Position numbers and translations under genes: made by a program. 64,000 nucleotides of DNA, from contig NZ_CAMLHO010000015.1 of NCBI RefSeq assembly GCF_946479765.1, positions 1-64,000 of the forward strand, written 5' to 3'. This DNA comes from an uncultured Aliivibrio sp. Lineage in GTDB: Bacteria; Pseudomonadota; Gammaproteobacteria; Enterobacterales; Vibrionaceae. Under the pieces are notes generated by a model. It made no database searches, had not been told where the DNA came from, and saw only the letters and a program-made list of their open reading frames with translations. This document shows positions 18,478 through 28,610 of this stretch, piece after piece (position 1 is the first letter of the stretch; each line of letters begins with the position of its first letter).

Positions 18478-20370
18478 ATGCAGAAGTCCCTCACATCTTC
18501 GATTGTTATTCCTGATAAGATAAAACAAGATTGGCAGAATATGCTTAATGTTCTTGCTGATCTTACTGAGGTACCTGTCGCTCTTGTGATGCGTATTCAT
18601 CATGAAACGATTGAGGTATTTTCATCTAATGACTCATTGGCGAATCCTTACATCGAAGGAAATATTGAACGCATTCATCAAAATTTATATTGTGAGCATG
18701 TCGTTAAACATCGCCATCAATTATTAGTACCTAATGCACTTAAAAACCCCGAGTGGGAAAATAGCCCAGATACCAATCTTAATATGATTGCTTATTGTGG
18801 CTTGCCTCTTTTTTGGCCGGATAACACGCCTTTTGGAACCGTGTGCATTCTCGATAGTAAAGAAAATGCTTTTAACCCGGCTTACCAACGTTTATTAGCT
18901 ACATACCAACAATCTATAGAAGCCCAACTGAATACTCTATTTCAACATACTGAATTATTAAAAAACCACCTAAAACTACAACAAGAAATAGCCAGTAAAA
19001 CCAATGATATTAATAAAATAAATACCAAATTAGCGAATGAAATAGATTGTCGTCGAGCAGCAGAGCAAAAAGTGGAATATCATAAAAGTCATGATATTGG
19101 TACTGGTTTTTTAAATACGACAGCACTATATCGACACATAGATAAATTAATCTGCACTAACAAGAATTTTGTTTTATTGCATATTCATTTCGCTAATAGT
19201 CGAAAAATACAACAAGAACACGGACACTCGGTATTTAATCTTATCTTAACTAAATATCGATCTAAATTATCCAAAGTCACTGACACCTCTGTCACAGGTC
19301 GATTAGACTCTTCTGACATTTTATTAGTCATTCATACAGATAAAGAAAAACTACCTAAACTATGTCAGCACCTCTCTGAAATTGGACAAACTCGTTTTTC
19401 AAATAACGAAGAGTTTATCCACCTGCAAAGTTATATTGGTGCCGTGCACTCTAACAATCAAGCATCCCGTACAGAATTGCTGCAATGTGCGTATAACACC
19501 GTTGTAGAGTGTCAAAATCATGGTAAAACATTCACGATTTCAGAGCGTTCGTTACCTGTTAAATCAAGCCTATCAGAACACAAAATTGAAGGCTATTTAT
19601 TAGAAGCGGTCCGTAATAATGACCTCTTTTTAAACTACCAACCTAAAGTATGTCCTTACACTAAACAATGGTTAGGCTGTGAAGTCCTATTACGTTGGAA
19701 TCATCCTCATCTAGCTACTATTTCTAATGACGTTTTGATTCAGTTAGCTGAACGAAATGGACTTATTTATGAGCTTGGTAATTTTGCATTAAGAAGTGCC
19801 ATTCAACAAACATCAGAATGGATCTTACATTCGCCAAATTTTGTCACTGCCGTCAATCTATCCGCAGTTCAATTAAAAGATCCATCTCTTGTACAACATA
19901 TTCAACAATTATTGGATATCTATAATCTTCCAGCTAAAAATTTAGAACTTGAGGTAACAGAAAGTGGATTAATTGCAGATGAAGAATTAGCCATCAGCAC
20001 CCTTACTCAATTACATGAGATGGGAATATCTATTGCACTTGATGACTTTGGAACCGGTTATGCTTCTTTTCAATATTTGAAAAAATACCCATTTGACTCC
20101 TTAAAAATCGATAAAAGTTTCATTGATAATGTAGAGCATAATGTCGAGGACCAAAATATTGTATGTGCCATGATAAATATCGCCAAAAAATTGCAACTCA
20201 AGGTAGTTGTTGAAGGGGTTGAAAATAAAAATCAAGAACGCTTTGTAACAAGTGAAGGGGTTGACCTTATCCAAGGGTATCTTTACTCAAAACCAATCAC
20301 AGCAAATGAATTCGAAGAAGGTTTATTCAATCAATCATCTATTGGGACTCCTTATTTTCAATTCATGTAG
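18478..20370 (+). CDS. GAF - degenerate GGDEF - EAL domain protein (probable c-di-GMP phosphodiesterase)
   Basis: GAF-like N-terminus; GGDEF position reads DSSDI; EAL motif EVLLRW; NLSAVQL, EVTESGL, DDFGTGYASFQYL, VVEGVEN retained. Confidence 0.85.
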   Translation: MQKSLTSSIVIPDKIKQDWQNMLNVLADLTEVPVALVMRIHHETIEVFSSNDSLANPYIEGNIERIHQNLYCEHVVKHRHQLLVPNALKNPEWENSPDTNLNMIAYCGLPLFWPDNTPFGTVCILDSKENAFNPAYQRLLATYQQSIEAQLNTLFQHTELLKNHLKLQQEIASKTNDINKINTKLANEIDCRRAAEQKVEYHKSHDIGTGFLNTTALYRHIDKLICTNKNFVLLHIHFANSRKIQQEHGHSVFNLILTKYRSKLSKVTDTSVTGRLDSSDILLVIHTDKEKLPKLCQHLSEIGQTRFSNNEEFIHLQSYIGAVHSNNQASRTELLQCAYNTVVECQNHGKTFTISERSLPVKSSLSEHKIEGYLLEAVRNNDLFLNYQPKVCPYTKQWLGCEVLLRWNHPHLATISNDVLIQLAERNGLIYELGNFALRSAIQQTSEWILHSPNFVTAVNLSAVQLKDPSLVQHIQQLLDIYNLPAKNLELEVTESGLIADEELAISTLTQLHEMGISIALDDFGTGYASFQYLKKYPFDSLKIDKSFIDNVEHNVEDQNIVCAMINIAKKLQLKVVVEGVENKNQERFVTSEGVDLIQGYLYSKPITANEFEEGLFNQSSIGTPYFQFM

Positions 20371-20466
20371 ATAGCTATCTGAGTTTATTCATGTGTTGGT
20401 AGTTTCTAAACTCAACGATAATCTGTTATTCTTGCCAAAAATATTGTACATAAAAATGAAGTCAGC

Positions 20467-21015
20467 ATGAATATTCAAAAAATAGAGCAAGAAGTTCAAC
20501 AATGGTTGGAAGATGTGGTGATCGGCCTTAATCTTTGCCCATTTGCAGCAAAACCTAACCGTAATAAACAAATCAAAGTTTTTGTATCAGAAGCGACAAC
20601 GGAAGAAGTTCTGCTCGAAGATGTGTTGCAAGAATTAATGAACCTAAATTCAAAAACAGCAGAAGAGTTAGAAACAACATTAGTTGCTATTCCAAACATG
20701 CTGCAAGATTTCATGGATTACAATTTCTTCTTAGATTGGATTGATGCTCTTATCAAGCAACAAGAATGGGAAGGCACATTCCAAATTGCAACTTTCCATC
20801 CAAATTATTGCTTTGGCGGTGCTGAGCCAGAAGACGATGAGAACTTAACAAACCGTTCTCCTTATCCTGTACTGCATCTTATTCGTGAAGAAAGTATGGC
20901 AAAAATACTGAAACACTATCCAAACCCTGAAGCAATTCCTGATATAAATATTGCCCGAGTAGAAGCGTTAACTCCTGAAGAGCGTCGTAAGCTATTCCCG
21001 TACCTGTTTGTATAA
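20467..21015 (+). CDS. DUF1415 family protein
   Basis: VQQWLEDVVIGLNLCPFAAKP...IATFHPNYCFGGAEPEDDENLTNRSPYPVLHLIRE. Confidence 0.8.
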   Translation: MNIQKIEQEVQQWLEDVVIGLNLCPFAAKPNRNKQIKVFVSEATTEEVLLEDVLQELMNLNSKTAEELETTLVAIPNMLQDFMDYNFFLDWIDALIKQQEWEGTFQIATFHPNYCFGGAEPEDDENLTNRSPYPVLHLIREESMAKILKHYPNPEAIPDINIARVEALTPEERRKLFPYLFV

Positions 21016-21056
21016 GTTACGCTACCAGTATCACTAGATTTAACTGAGAGATAATA

Positions 21057-21284
21057 ATGAAACGTATTGTTTTATATGTCGCTGACAAATGCCCACATTG
21101 CAAAGATGCACAGCGTTACCTTGATTCTAAAAAAATTGCGTATCGATTGACCAACGCAAAAATGCAACGAGGACGCAAGGAGTTACAAGCCATGGGCGCT
21201 CGTTCTATCCCTGTTCTTAAGATTGGTGATCAAGTGATGGTTGGTTGGAATCAGAAGAATTTCGATAAGATATATAACAGTTAA
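21057..21284 (+). CDS. Glutaredoxin family protein
   Basis: CPHC motif, SIPVLKIGDQVMVGW. Confidence 0.8.
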   Translation: MKRIVLYVADKCPHCKDAQRYLDSKKIAYRLTNAKMQRGRKELQAMGARSIPVLKIGDQVMVGWNQKNFDKIYNS

Positions 21285-21385
21285 TTAAAAACAAAAATGG
21301 AGCTGATTAGCTCCATTTTTTTACTCACTAGATCGCTTTACTATCCAAAGATCTTACTCCAAATACTTGGATTACGCTTTTTGTG
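21248..21385. repeat. 138-bp direct repeat copy 1 (2 mismatches to 23205-23342)
   Basis: Aligned by eye at constant offset 1957; mismatches at 21333 and 21377 (approximately). Confidence 0.9.
21296..21324. terminator. Bidirectional terminator TGGAGCTGATTAGCTCCA-T7
   Basis: Inverted repeat followed by T-run; lies in repeat copy 1. Confidence 0.75.
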
Positions 21386-21403
21386 ACGCTTTATTTAGGT
21401 CCT

Positions 21404-22285
21404 TCAACCTAGTTGATCCTTTAAAAAATCTAGAAACACTCTAATTTTAGGTGAAATAAGTTCTCTCCTTAAAAAAATAGCATAGACTGCAGTCTCTTTT
21501 CCATTAGGGCAAAAGCTATAATCACTCATTACTTTAACAAGTTCCCCACGATCTAATTCCCCTTTTACTGCCCAAAATGGAATTAGAGCTAACCCTCCAT
21601 GATTCAGCACCAGTTGTTTTTGACCATTAACTGTATTGATTTCTATTGAATTTTCAATTTCAATGCTTTCAAGTTTATCACCTTTTAAAAACCAATTACC
21701 CCAACCAGCATAACCGTATTTAATACAAAGGTGATTAGACAAATCCTCTAATCTTAATGGACTGCCATTTACTTTTAAATAAGTCGGACTAGCACACAAT
21801 ACAAAATCATTTATAGATAACTTAGTAGCAATCATGGAGGAATCAGACAAACTACCACTTCTAATAGCTACATCTACATTTTCTTCAACTAGATCCAAAA
21901 CTCTCTCGGTCAGCTCAACCCTCAAATCTACTTCAGGATATTTAGCTTTGAACTTAGGAAGTAAAGGGATAATTATCGCTTCACCAAAGCCTACAGTTGC
22001 ACTGATATTTAACATACCACGTGGCATTTCTTGTAAATCATTAACGACACGTTTCGCTTCATCTAGCTCTACGATTATTTGCTTAGAATATCTGTAAAAT
22101 TGATATCCTGCTTCTGTCAATGAGATACTCCGGCTGTTACGCTTGATTAATCTCACTCCAAGATCATTTTCTAGTACGGTAAGTTGACGCGAGATCGAGG
22201 AAGGCTGCACATCAAAAATACGGCTAGTTTCCGACATGTTTTTTGTCTCAACGACTGTATTAAAATATTGTAAACGCTTAATCAT
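21404..22285 (-). CDS. LysR-family transcriptional regulator
   Basis: N-terminal HTH KNMSETSRIFDVQPSSISRQLTVLENDLGVRLIKRNSRSISLTEAG. Confidence 0.87.
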   Translation of the reverse strand: MIKRLQYFNTVVETKNMSETSRIFDVQPSSISRQLTVLENDLGVRLIKRNSRSISLTEAGYQFYRYSKQIIVELDEAKRVVNDLQEMPRGMLNISATVGFGEAIIIPLLPKFKAKYPEVDLRVELTERVLDLVEENVDVAIRSGSLSDSSMIATKLSINDFVLCASPTYLKVNGSPLRLEDLSNHLCIKYGYAGWGNWFLKGDKLESIEIENSIEINTVNGQKQLVLNHGGLALIPFWAVKGELDRGELVKVMSDYSFCPNGKETAVYAIFLRRELISPKIRVFLDFLKDQLG

Positions 22286-22324
22286 AATTCACCTGACTTA
22301 TACTTCTAGCAATGATCTCAAAAT

Positions 22325-22360
22325 ATTGAACTATTGAACTATTGAACTATTGAACTATTG
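22325..22360. repeat. 8-bp tandem repeat (attgaact) x4.5
   Basis: Direct reading; between the SDR stop codon and the lysR start. Confidence 0.9.
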
Positions 22361-23065
22361 CATTTTTCCATTAAAAGCAATGAGAGAACCACTTAAATTT
22401 GTTTTTGATGATTGCGTCAATTCAATCATTAACTCGGCCATCTCTGCCGGATCTACCCATGTTGAATAATCTGCGCCTGGCATCGCTCTTCGATTGACTT
22501 CTGTATTAATAATAGTAGGTAGAATAGCATTAATTTTGATATTAGAAGCGACGCCTTCTGCTGCCATACTTTCCACAAGGCCATTCAAAGCAAGTTTAGA
22601 CGCCATATAAGGACCGAAACCTGCTGAAATATTGCGGATTGTGTCACGAGCTGAAACGAACATAATCGAGCCGCCACCACTTTTTTCCATTGCGTTAAAA
22701 ATTTCACGACCAAACACAAAAGCGGTTGTAAAATTAGCATTGAATAATAAATCCACGTCTTTAACATCAATGTCTTTCCAGTGTCCCCATGTATAAACAC
22801 CAGTGCAATGATAGTGAGCTTCAATTTTCCCTAAGATATCAGAAGCTTGTGTAACAAGATCTTTACTTTCAGCTTCATTTGATAAGTCACCAAGAAGTAC
22901 TGTTATTTTATCTCCATATTGATCTTCCATCTCTTTTGCACGCTCTTCATCACCTTTACGGCCAAAAGCCACAATTTTAGTACCCGATGCTATTAGGTCT
23001 TTAATTATAATTTTAGCTGTCACAGAAAAACATGAAGCAACGGTAGCAGTCTTAATAGTATTCAT
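22355..23065 (-). CDS. Atypical SDR-family oxidoreductase
   Basis: YMASK catalytic motif and NAILPTIINTEVN; N-terminal glycine motif degenerate. Confidence 0.75.
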   Translation of the reverse strand: MNTIKTATVASCFSVTAKIIIKDLIASGTKIVAFGRKGDEERAKEMEDQYGDKITVLLGDLSNEAESKDLVTQASDILGKIEAHYHCTGVYTWGHWKDIDVKDVDLLFNANFTTAFVFGREIFNAMEKSGGGSIMFVSARDTIRNISAGFGPYMASKLALNGLVESMAAEGVASNIKINAILPTIINTEVNRRAMPGADYSTWVDPAEMAELMIELTQSSKTNLSGSLIAFNGKMQ

Positions 23066-23204
23066 TCTTAGCCTTTAATTTCATAAGTAATTTAAGGTTT
23101 AAAGAATAGACTTTGTCATCAAAGGTTAGAATACAGTAAAAAACAAAGCATAGTTGCTTAAAAAGCAATGATTGGAATAGAAAGCTAAGCTTTGTGGTTA
23201 ACTT

Positions 23205-23342
23205 GAATCAGAAGAATTTCGATAAGATATATAACAGTTAATTAAAAACAAAAATGGAGCTGATTAGCTCCATTTTTTTACTCACTAGACCGCTTTACTA
23301 TCCAAAGATCTTACTCCAAATACTTGGATTACGTTTTTTGTG
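23205..23342. repeat. 138-bp direct repeat copy 2
   Basis: See copy 1. Confidence 0.9.
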
Positions 23343-23735
23343 GTATTCAACTCGTAGTTCGTCAACTTGCTCAAGTACAGCTTGTGCTTTCTCTAAATCA
23401 CCCGCATCCAACTCTGCTTTAACCAACGCAACAGAAGCCGATAACTTATTAAAACCTTCTTGATACATGGCCTGTTTTTCTGGGGTGTATTCGCCCTGCT
23501 TTAACTGATCAATAAGAGATTCTAGTTTAGTCACAACTTGATTCATATCCTCAAGAGACGTCGCTCGCTCGCCTAGCTTATATTCTAATCTCATCTCTTT
23601 CATGACGGCTTTCATATCTACAGGCGCGTTAACAACCATTGATTGGTCATCAATCATATCCGTTGACTCAGTCGTTGTATTTGCCGCAACGCCCGCAGAA
23701 AAAGTCAGGGCTAATGTTAAAAATATAGCTTTCAT
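23298..23735 (-). CDS. Periplasmic DUF6746-like protein
   Basis: Signal peptide MKAIFLTLALTFSAGVAA; helical body ending RVEYHKKRNPSIWSKIFG. Confidence 0.55.
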   Translation of the reverse strand: MKAIFLTLALTFSAGVAANTTTESTDMIDDQSMVVNAPVDMKAVMKEMRLEYKLGERATSLEDMNQVVTKLESLIDQLKQGEYTPEKQAMYQEGFNKLSASVALVKAELDAGDLEKAQAVLEQVDELRVEYHKKRNPSIWSKIFG

Positions 23736-23829
23736 AGTAATCCTTTAAATAAGCAAGATAGGCAGTGTAATGTATTGCTTCTCATACTCACAGAATTAAT
23801 ATGTTTCAATCCATAACGATGAATACGGA

Positions 23830-24201
23830 TCAGTTAACAGTAATGCTATCTACATAAATAAGGTAATTATCTTCTTTATTTATCTCACCTTTAATCGTCA
23901 CTTTATCGTTTGGTTTTACTTGTAAGCCAGACATTTTGTCACCATCAATTTTTACATTTAATGACCCCGTCTCATCTTTAAACAAGTAAACTTCTTTACC
24001 TAAAGGTTCAATTAAGTAACCGGTTAATAGGATCGGAGTATCGTCAATAACAGCACTGGCGCTCAATACAGAGGCTACCGTATTGACTCCATCCATCGGC
24101 TTTGAAAATTCATCCTGATAATTAGTAGGCTGATCGTTAGCAAATGCAAGCGTTGATGAACATGCTAATAACAGTGTGAATAAAATAGTTCTCTTTTTCA
24201 T
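23830..24201 (-). CDS. YgiW/YdeI-type (BOF/OB-fold) periplasmic protein
   Basis: Signal peptide; ILLTGYLIEPLGKEVYLFKDETGSLNVKIDGD pattern. Confidence 0.75.
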   Translation of the reverse strand: MKKRTILFTLLLACSSTLAFANDQPTNYQDEFSKPMDGVNTVASVLSASAVIDDTPILLTGYLIEPLGKEVYLFKDETGSLNVKIDGDKMSGLQVKPNDKVTIKGEINKEDNYLIYVDSITVN

Positions 24202-24592
24202 AAATAAATGCCTTAAGTGTCATTATATAAATAGTAAATAAAACCACATTAACATTTGTAACTTGATTTTATTATCAAGACCAAAAAAAGTTATAAATAT
24301 ATAGTAGTTCAATTAAGTCTATTTTTCAGACTACTCTTAGTTTTTAATTATATCAATCACTAGATTATTTTTATACTTTCCTCATAAAACATCTTGGCAA
24401 CGTTTGAAACCAATAATTAACCTATTGATATATAAGCACTCCATGCCATAAATTTAACTTGCTATCTTATGTATCTTTGATTAAAAGAATATAATAATTG
24501 AATCTAAAAAATCATATTGAATCGTCAATTGAAGGAAGAATATATATATCTTCTTCCTTCAATCGTATTATTAAATTAACGAATATAAATGC

Positions 24593-27070
24593 TTATTTCA
24601 ATGGTTTTAGTAACTGTTTTATCACACTGACCAGACTCATAAATACAATCATCATGGCGAGTAATGGCAACACAATCCACATACCTATGTGCAATGTGGG
24701 CTCAAGCTTAAAGCCCCATTTCACTAAGCTAAATACGATTGCTTCTGCCCCCATCACCGCCACAAAACCTGCTGCTAATGCCATGACCCCATATTCACTC
24801 CATAATGTCTGGCTAATACGCTGACGGCTTGCTCCAAGAGTTCGATAAAGGGTAATTTCACGTTGACGCTGATACAGACTTAAACGCAGTAAAGTGAATA
24901 TCAACAACACGCCACTCACCACGCCTAAACCAGCTAAAACACTCAGTGACCACGTAATTTGAGCAAGCATCGCTTGGATTTTGCCACCCATGGTCCTAAA
25001 GTCCAATAAGCTTACCGTGGGGTAATCACGAGCCAGTTGATTCAATAGCGTATTTTCGTTGTCATCGACTTTAAAGCTCACTAACCAAGTGGCAGGTAAA
25101 TCCGCAATCACATCGGGCGTGAAGATAAAATAGAAGTTCGGTTTCATGCTCTGCCAATCCACAACACGAATAGAATTTACCTCAGCAGAAAAGAGTTGGC
25201 TGTTTACCGAAAAACTCAACGTATCGCCAATTTGAATATCCAAATCATTCGCCACATTTTGCTCAACAGAGACTCCATTTTCTTTCGTCCATGCCCCTGC
25301 TGTGACTTGATTATGAACCGGCAACTCATCACGCCACGTAAAGTTAATCTCACGACGTAGTGCATCTGAGCCTTGTCCTTCGCCTTTCATTTTCTCTTTA
25401 GTGCTTTCCCCGTTAATTTCAGTTAAACGACCACGAATAATTGGATAACCATCCGATCTATCTAGCTTTTCATTATCTAATGCTTGTAAGTATTCTTGTT
25501 GCTCATAAGGCGCAATATTCATCGCAAATACATTCGGAGCATCAGGTGGAAGCGTTTGTTGCCAATCCCCTAGTAAATCGGTTCTCACTAACCAGATCAC
25601 GGCAACTAACATTAATGAACCCGACAATGCGGCTAATTGCATCATGCTGTTTTTTGGAGAACGTTTAATGCGACTAAGCGCTAGGGTCATCGCCGCACCC
25701 CATTTAAAGCGCCCAAACAGATGCACTAAGCCATAGCTAATACCAGAAAGTAAGACAAACAGCACCACTAAACCAACTGATACCATCCAGACTAGGCTGT
25801 TATTGCCGTACATAAATAAGAAAGCCACCACTGGTACCGCAATTAACCACAAGCCTTTTTTAGACGATGCGGTGATTTGAGATTGAAGTACCGCTATCGC
25901 AGGAGTGTCTAATAAACGCAATAGTGGGATGCCTAAAGCGGGTAAACCGATAAACAGCGCCACAACCGAGCCAAACACAAATGGCTGCCAACCGTAACTT
26001 GGTAAGTCTTCTGGTAAAATACCTGCCAGTGGAATACGCAGTAATAACTCTAATCCCAGACCAATTAACGAACCTGCCACCACACCAGTAAAGAACATCA
26101 AACCCACTTGGCTTAATAACCAACGTTTCAACCACTGCTTGCTTGCGCCCATGCTTTTTAACATGGCAACAGTATTAGCACGACTGGTCGCATAATGCTG
26201 ACACGTTAATACTAAGGTGACGGATGCCATTAATATCACCATCAAGATAGTCAGTGACAAATACTGTTTGGCTTTTTGCATTAGATCAGCGGTGCGACCT
26301 TGAGTCTCTTCGCTTATCCAACGCTCTCCTGCTTGCAACTCATAATCACTTTGCAATAGAGAGATTGCCTTATCATTACCTTTAAATAAGGTGCGATATT
26401 TAACGCGGCTGCCCAATTGAATAGCGCCTGTTTTATCTAAATCTGCCTGATGAATAAACACACTTGGCATGGTACGAAATGGGTTAAACGCTAACTCAGG
26501 TTCCGATTCAATCACGCCACTGATTGGCAGTTCAGCATCACCAATGGCAATAACATCACCAATATTGAGTTCCAATAACGATAAAAGGCGATCCGCGATC
26601 CACACTTCTCCTGGTTTAACTTGGTTATGGATTTGGTTATCAGCCCCGTTTAATAAGAGCTCACCGCGAAGTGGGTAATTACTTTCTACCGATTTCACAC
26701 TCACCAACTGCATTCCTGAATCACTGAATGCCATGGTTTGAAAGCGCACTTGAGAAGATAACACTAAATTTTGATCATGCGCTTGTTGCAAAATCAGTTC
26801 AGGGGTTGGATTGGCTGAACTAAACACCAGATCCGCCGCCATCATGGAGCGACCTTGATCTGTCATGACTTTTTCTACTCGAATCGCCAACGCAGACAAG
26901 GCGACAACACAAGCAACAATCAAGGTTAATGCTGCCATTACAGGCCACAGCTGTCCTTGCCAGATCTCACGCCAACTCCAGCGTAATATCATTTTGTTAC
27001 CAGACGCTCGATTGTTTCCTAAAGACTTTCTATTTCGAGAAGATGTTGTCGTTAATGATTTTTCCTTCAT
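24593..27070 (-). CDS. ybbP: ABC transporter permease, FtsX-like (YbbP family)
   Basis: Polytopic with two FtsX blocks; adjacent YbbA-type ATPase and TesA. Confidence 0.85.
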   Translation of the reverse strand: MKEKSLTTTSSRNRKSLGNNRASGNKMILRWSWREIWQGQLWPVMAALTLIVACVVALSALAIRVEKVMTDQGRSMMAADLVFSSANPTPELILQQAHDQNLVLSSQVRFQTMAFSDSGMQLVSVKSVESNYPLRGELLLNGADNQIHNQVKPGEVWIADRLLSLLELNIGDVIAIGDAELPISGVIESEPELAFNPFRTMPSVFIHQADLDKTGAIQLGSRVKYRTLFKGNDKAISLLQSDYELQAGERWISEETQGRTADLMQKAKQYLSLTILMVILMASVTLVLTCQHYATSRANTVAMLKSMGASKQWLKRWLLSQVGLMFFTGVVAGSLIGLGLELLLRIPLAGILPEDLPSYGWQPFVFGSVVALFIGLPALGIPLLRLLDTPAIAVLQSQITASSKKGLWLIAVPVVAFLFMYGNNSLVWMVSVGLVVLFVLLSGISYGLVHLFGRFKWGAAMTLALSRIKRSPKNSMMQLAALSGSLMLVAVIWLVRTDLLGDWQQTLPPDAPNVFAMNIAPYEQQEYLQALDNEKLDRSDGYPIIRGRLTEINGESTKEKMKGEGQGSDALRREINFTWRDELPVHNQVTAGAWTKENGVSVEQNVANDLDIQIGDTLSFSVNSQLFSAEVNSIRVVDWQSMKPNFYFIFTPDVIADLPATWLVSFKVDDNENTLLNQLARDYPTVSLLDFRTMGGKIQAMLAQITWSLSVLAGLGVVSGVLLIFTLLRLSLYQRQREITLYRTLGASRQRISQTLWSEYGVMALAAGFVAVMGAEAIVFSLVKWGFKLEPTLHIGMWIVLPLLAMMIVFMSLVSVIKQLLKPLK

Positions 27071-27071
27071 T

Positions 27072-27755
27072 TCACTTCACCTCTTCGTGGATCTGCCCTG
27101 CATTGATGGTAAGTGTTCGCTCACATCGCTCTGCCAATTTGGGATCATGAGTAATAAGAACCAATGTAGTGCCGTGTTTTTGGTTCATCTCAAATAAGAG
27201 TTCAATAATATGTTCCGCAGTGGATTGATCTAAATTACCTGTTGGTTCATCTGCAAAAAGAATGCGAGGCTGAGTCATGAACGCTCGCGCTAATGCTACG
27301 CGTTGTTGCTCTCCACCTGAAAGTTGAGAAGGAAGATGTGTTTCTCGCCCTGCAAGGCCAACTGAATCTAACAACTGTTTTGCTTTTGCAATATCTTCAC
27401 CTTCACCACGTAAAATCGCAGGCAAGGTGACATTTTCAAGTGCGGTTAAAGAAGGGATAAGTAAGAAGCTTTGAAACACAAAACCAATCGATTCACTGCG
27501 TATTTGAGCACGAGCTTCATCATCAAGCTGAGATAGGCTTTGCCCTAATAATTCAATATCACCAGAGGTTGGAATATCTAATCCTGCAAGCAAGGTCATT
27601 AAGGTTGATTTACCGGCACCAGAGGTTCCTACAATCGCGACGCTTTGCCCTGATTGAACCTCAAAAGAGATGTCTTTTAAAATGGTTAATTCAGCCTCGT
27701 TAGAAAGTACTGATTTTCCTACTGAGCTCACTTTTATGGCCGCTGTCATTGTCAT
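27072..27755 (-). CDS. ybbA: ABC transporter ATPase (YbbA family)
   Basis: Walker A GTSGAGKST, LSGGEQQRVALARAF, LFADEPTGNLD. Confidence 0.9.
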   Translation of the reverse strand: MTMTAAIKVSSVGKSVLSNEAELTILKDISFEVQSGQSVAIVGTSGAGKSTLMTLLAGLDIPTSGDIELLGQSLSQLDDEARAQIRSESIGFVFQSFLLIPSLTALENVTLPAILRGEGEDIAKAKQLLDSVGLAGRETHLPSQLSGGEQQRVALARAFMTQPRILFADEPTGNLDQSTAEHIIELLFEMNQKHGTTLVLITHDPKLAERCERTLTINAGQIHEEVK

Positions 27756-27908
27756 TTCCCTTTGCTATTATTTTCATGCTATTCCGCATATTGTATACCC
27801 AAGCACGATAAGAACTGCAATTTCCTTTACACTTCTTTAACTAATGCTTATTCGTTGGTATCCCTATTTCTGTTATTCTATTGAGACTCGATTATCTAAA
27901 GGTTGAAC

Positions 27909-28526
27909 ATGCGTAAATTCCTCACTCTTTTTTTAGTGCTATTAAGTAGCCAATTATTTATTCTTAAACAAGCCAATAGCCAAACGCTATTGATCCTCGG
28001 TGATAGCTTAAGCGCTGGCTATAACATGCCTATTGATCAAAGCTGGCCTTCATTGCTGCCTCTACAACTAGAAAAACTAGGCAAAATAACAGAGGTAGTT
28101 AATGGCAGTATTTCTGGTGATACAACAGGTAATGGATTAGATCGATTACCTACCCTACTTGAGCAGCATCAACCTAATTATGTCTTAATTGAATTAGGAG
28201 CAAACGATGGATTACGAGGCTTTCCACCACAAAAAATTAACGCCAATTTAGAAATGATGTTTACGCAAATTAAAATGGCTAACGCTCACCCCTTGCTAAT
28301 GCAAATTCAAGTACCACCTAATTATGGAAAACGTTACAGCCAAGCGTTTGGATCACTCTATCCAAAATTAAGTGAGAAGCATGACATCCCTTTACTGCCT
28401 TTTTTCTTAGAAGAGGTGATCGTAAAGCCAGAATGGATAATGAAAGATGGATTGCATCCAAAACTAGAAGCGCAACCTTGGATTGCCGAGTTTATGGCAA
28501 AAGAGTTAGCCCCCTACTTAAAATAA
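27909..28526 (+). CDS. tesA: Arylesterase / acyl-CoA thioesterase I (TesA)
   Basis: GDSL motif LILGDSLSAGYNM, GANDGLRG, DGLHP. Confidence 0.9.
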   Translation: MRKFLTLFLVLLSSQLFILKQANSQTLLILGDSLSAGYNMPIDQSWPSLLPLQLEKLGKITEVVNGSISGDTTGNGLDRLPTLLEQHQPNYVLIELGANDGLRGFPPQKINANLEMMFTQIKMANAHPLLMQIQVPPNYGKRYSQAFGSLYPKLSEKHDIPLLPFFLEEVIVKPEWIMKDGLHPKLEAQPWIAEFMAKELAPYLK

Positions 28527-28549
28527 GCGTAAAGAATAAATCCAATAAA

Positions 28550-28592
28550 AAACCCCAATAATTGGCAATCCAACTATTGGGGTTCTATGTAT
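28550..28592. terminator. Bidirectional terminator between tesA and maoP
   Basis: CCCCAATAATTGG...CCAACTATTGGGG stem. Confidence 0.7.
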
Positions 28593-28610
28593 CATTACTA
28601 TGTCGTAAGT

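Noticed and set aside
21248-23342. Considered calling the repeat-flanked cassette a transposon
   Set aside because: No transposase, integrase or terminal inverted repeats; the flanks are long direct repeats of host genes, so reported as a duplication/insertion instead.
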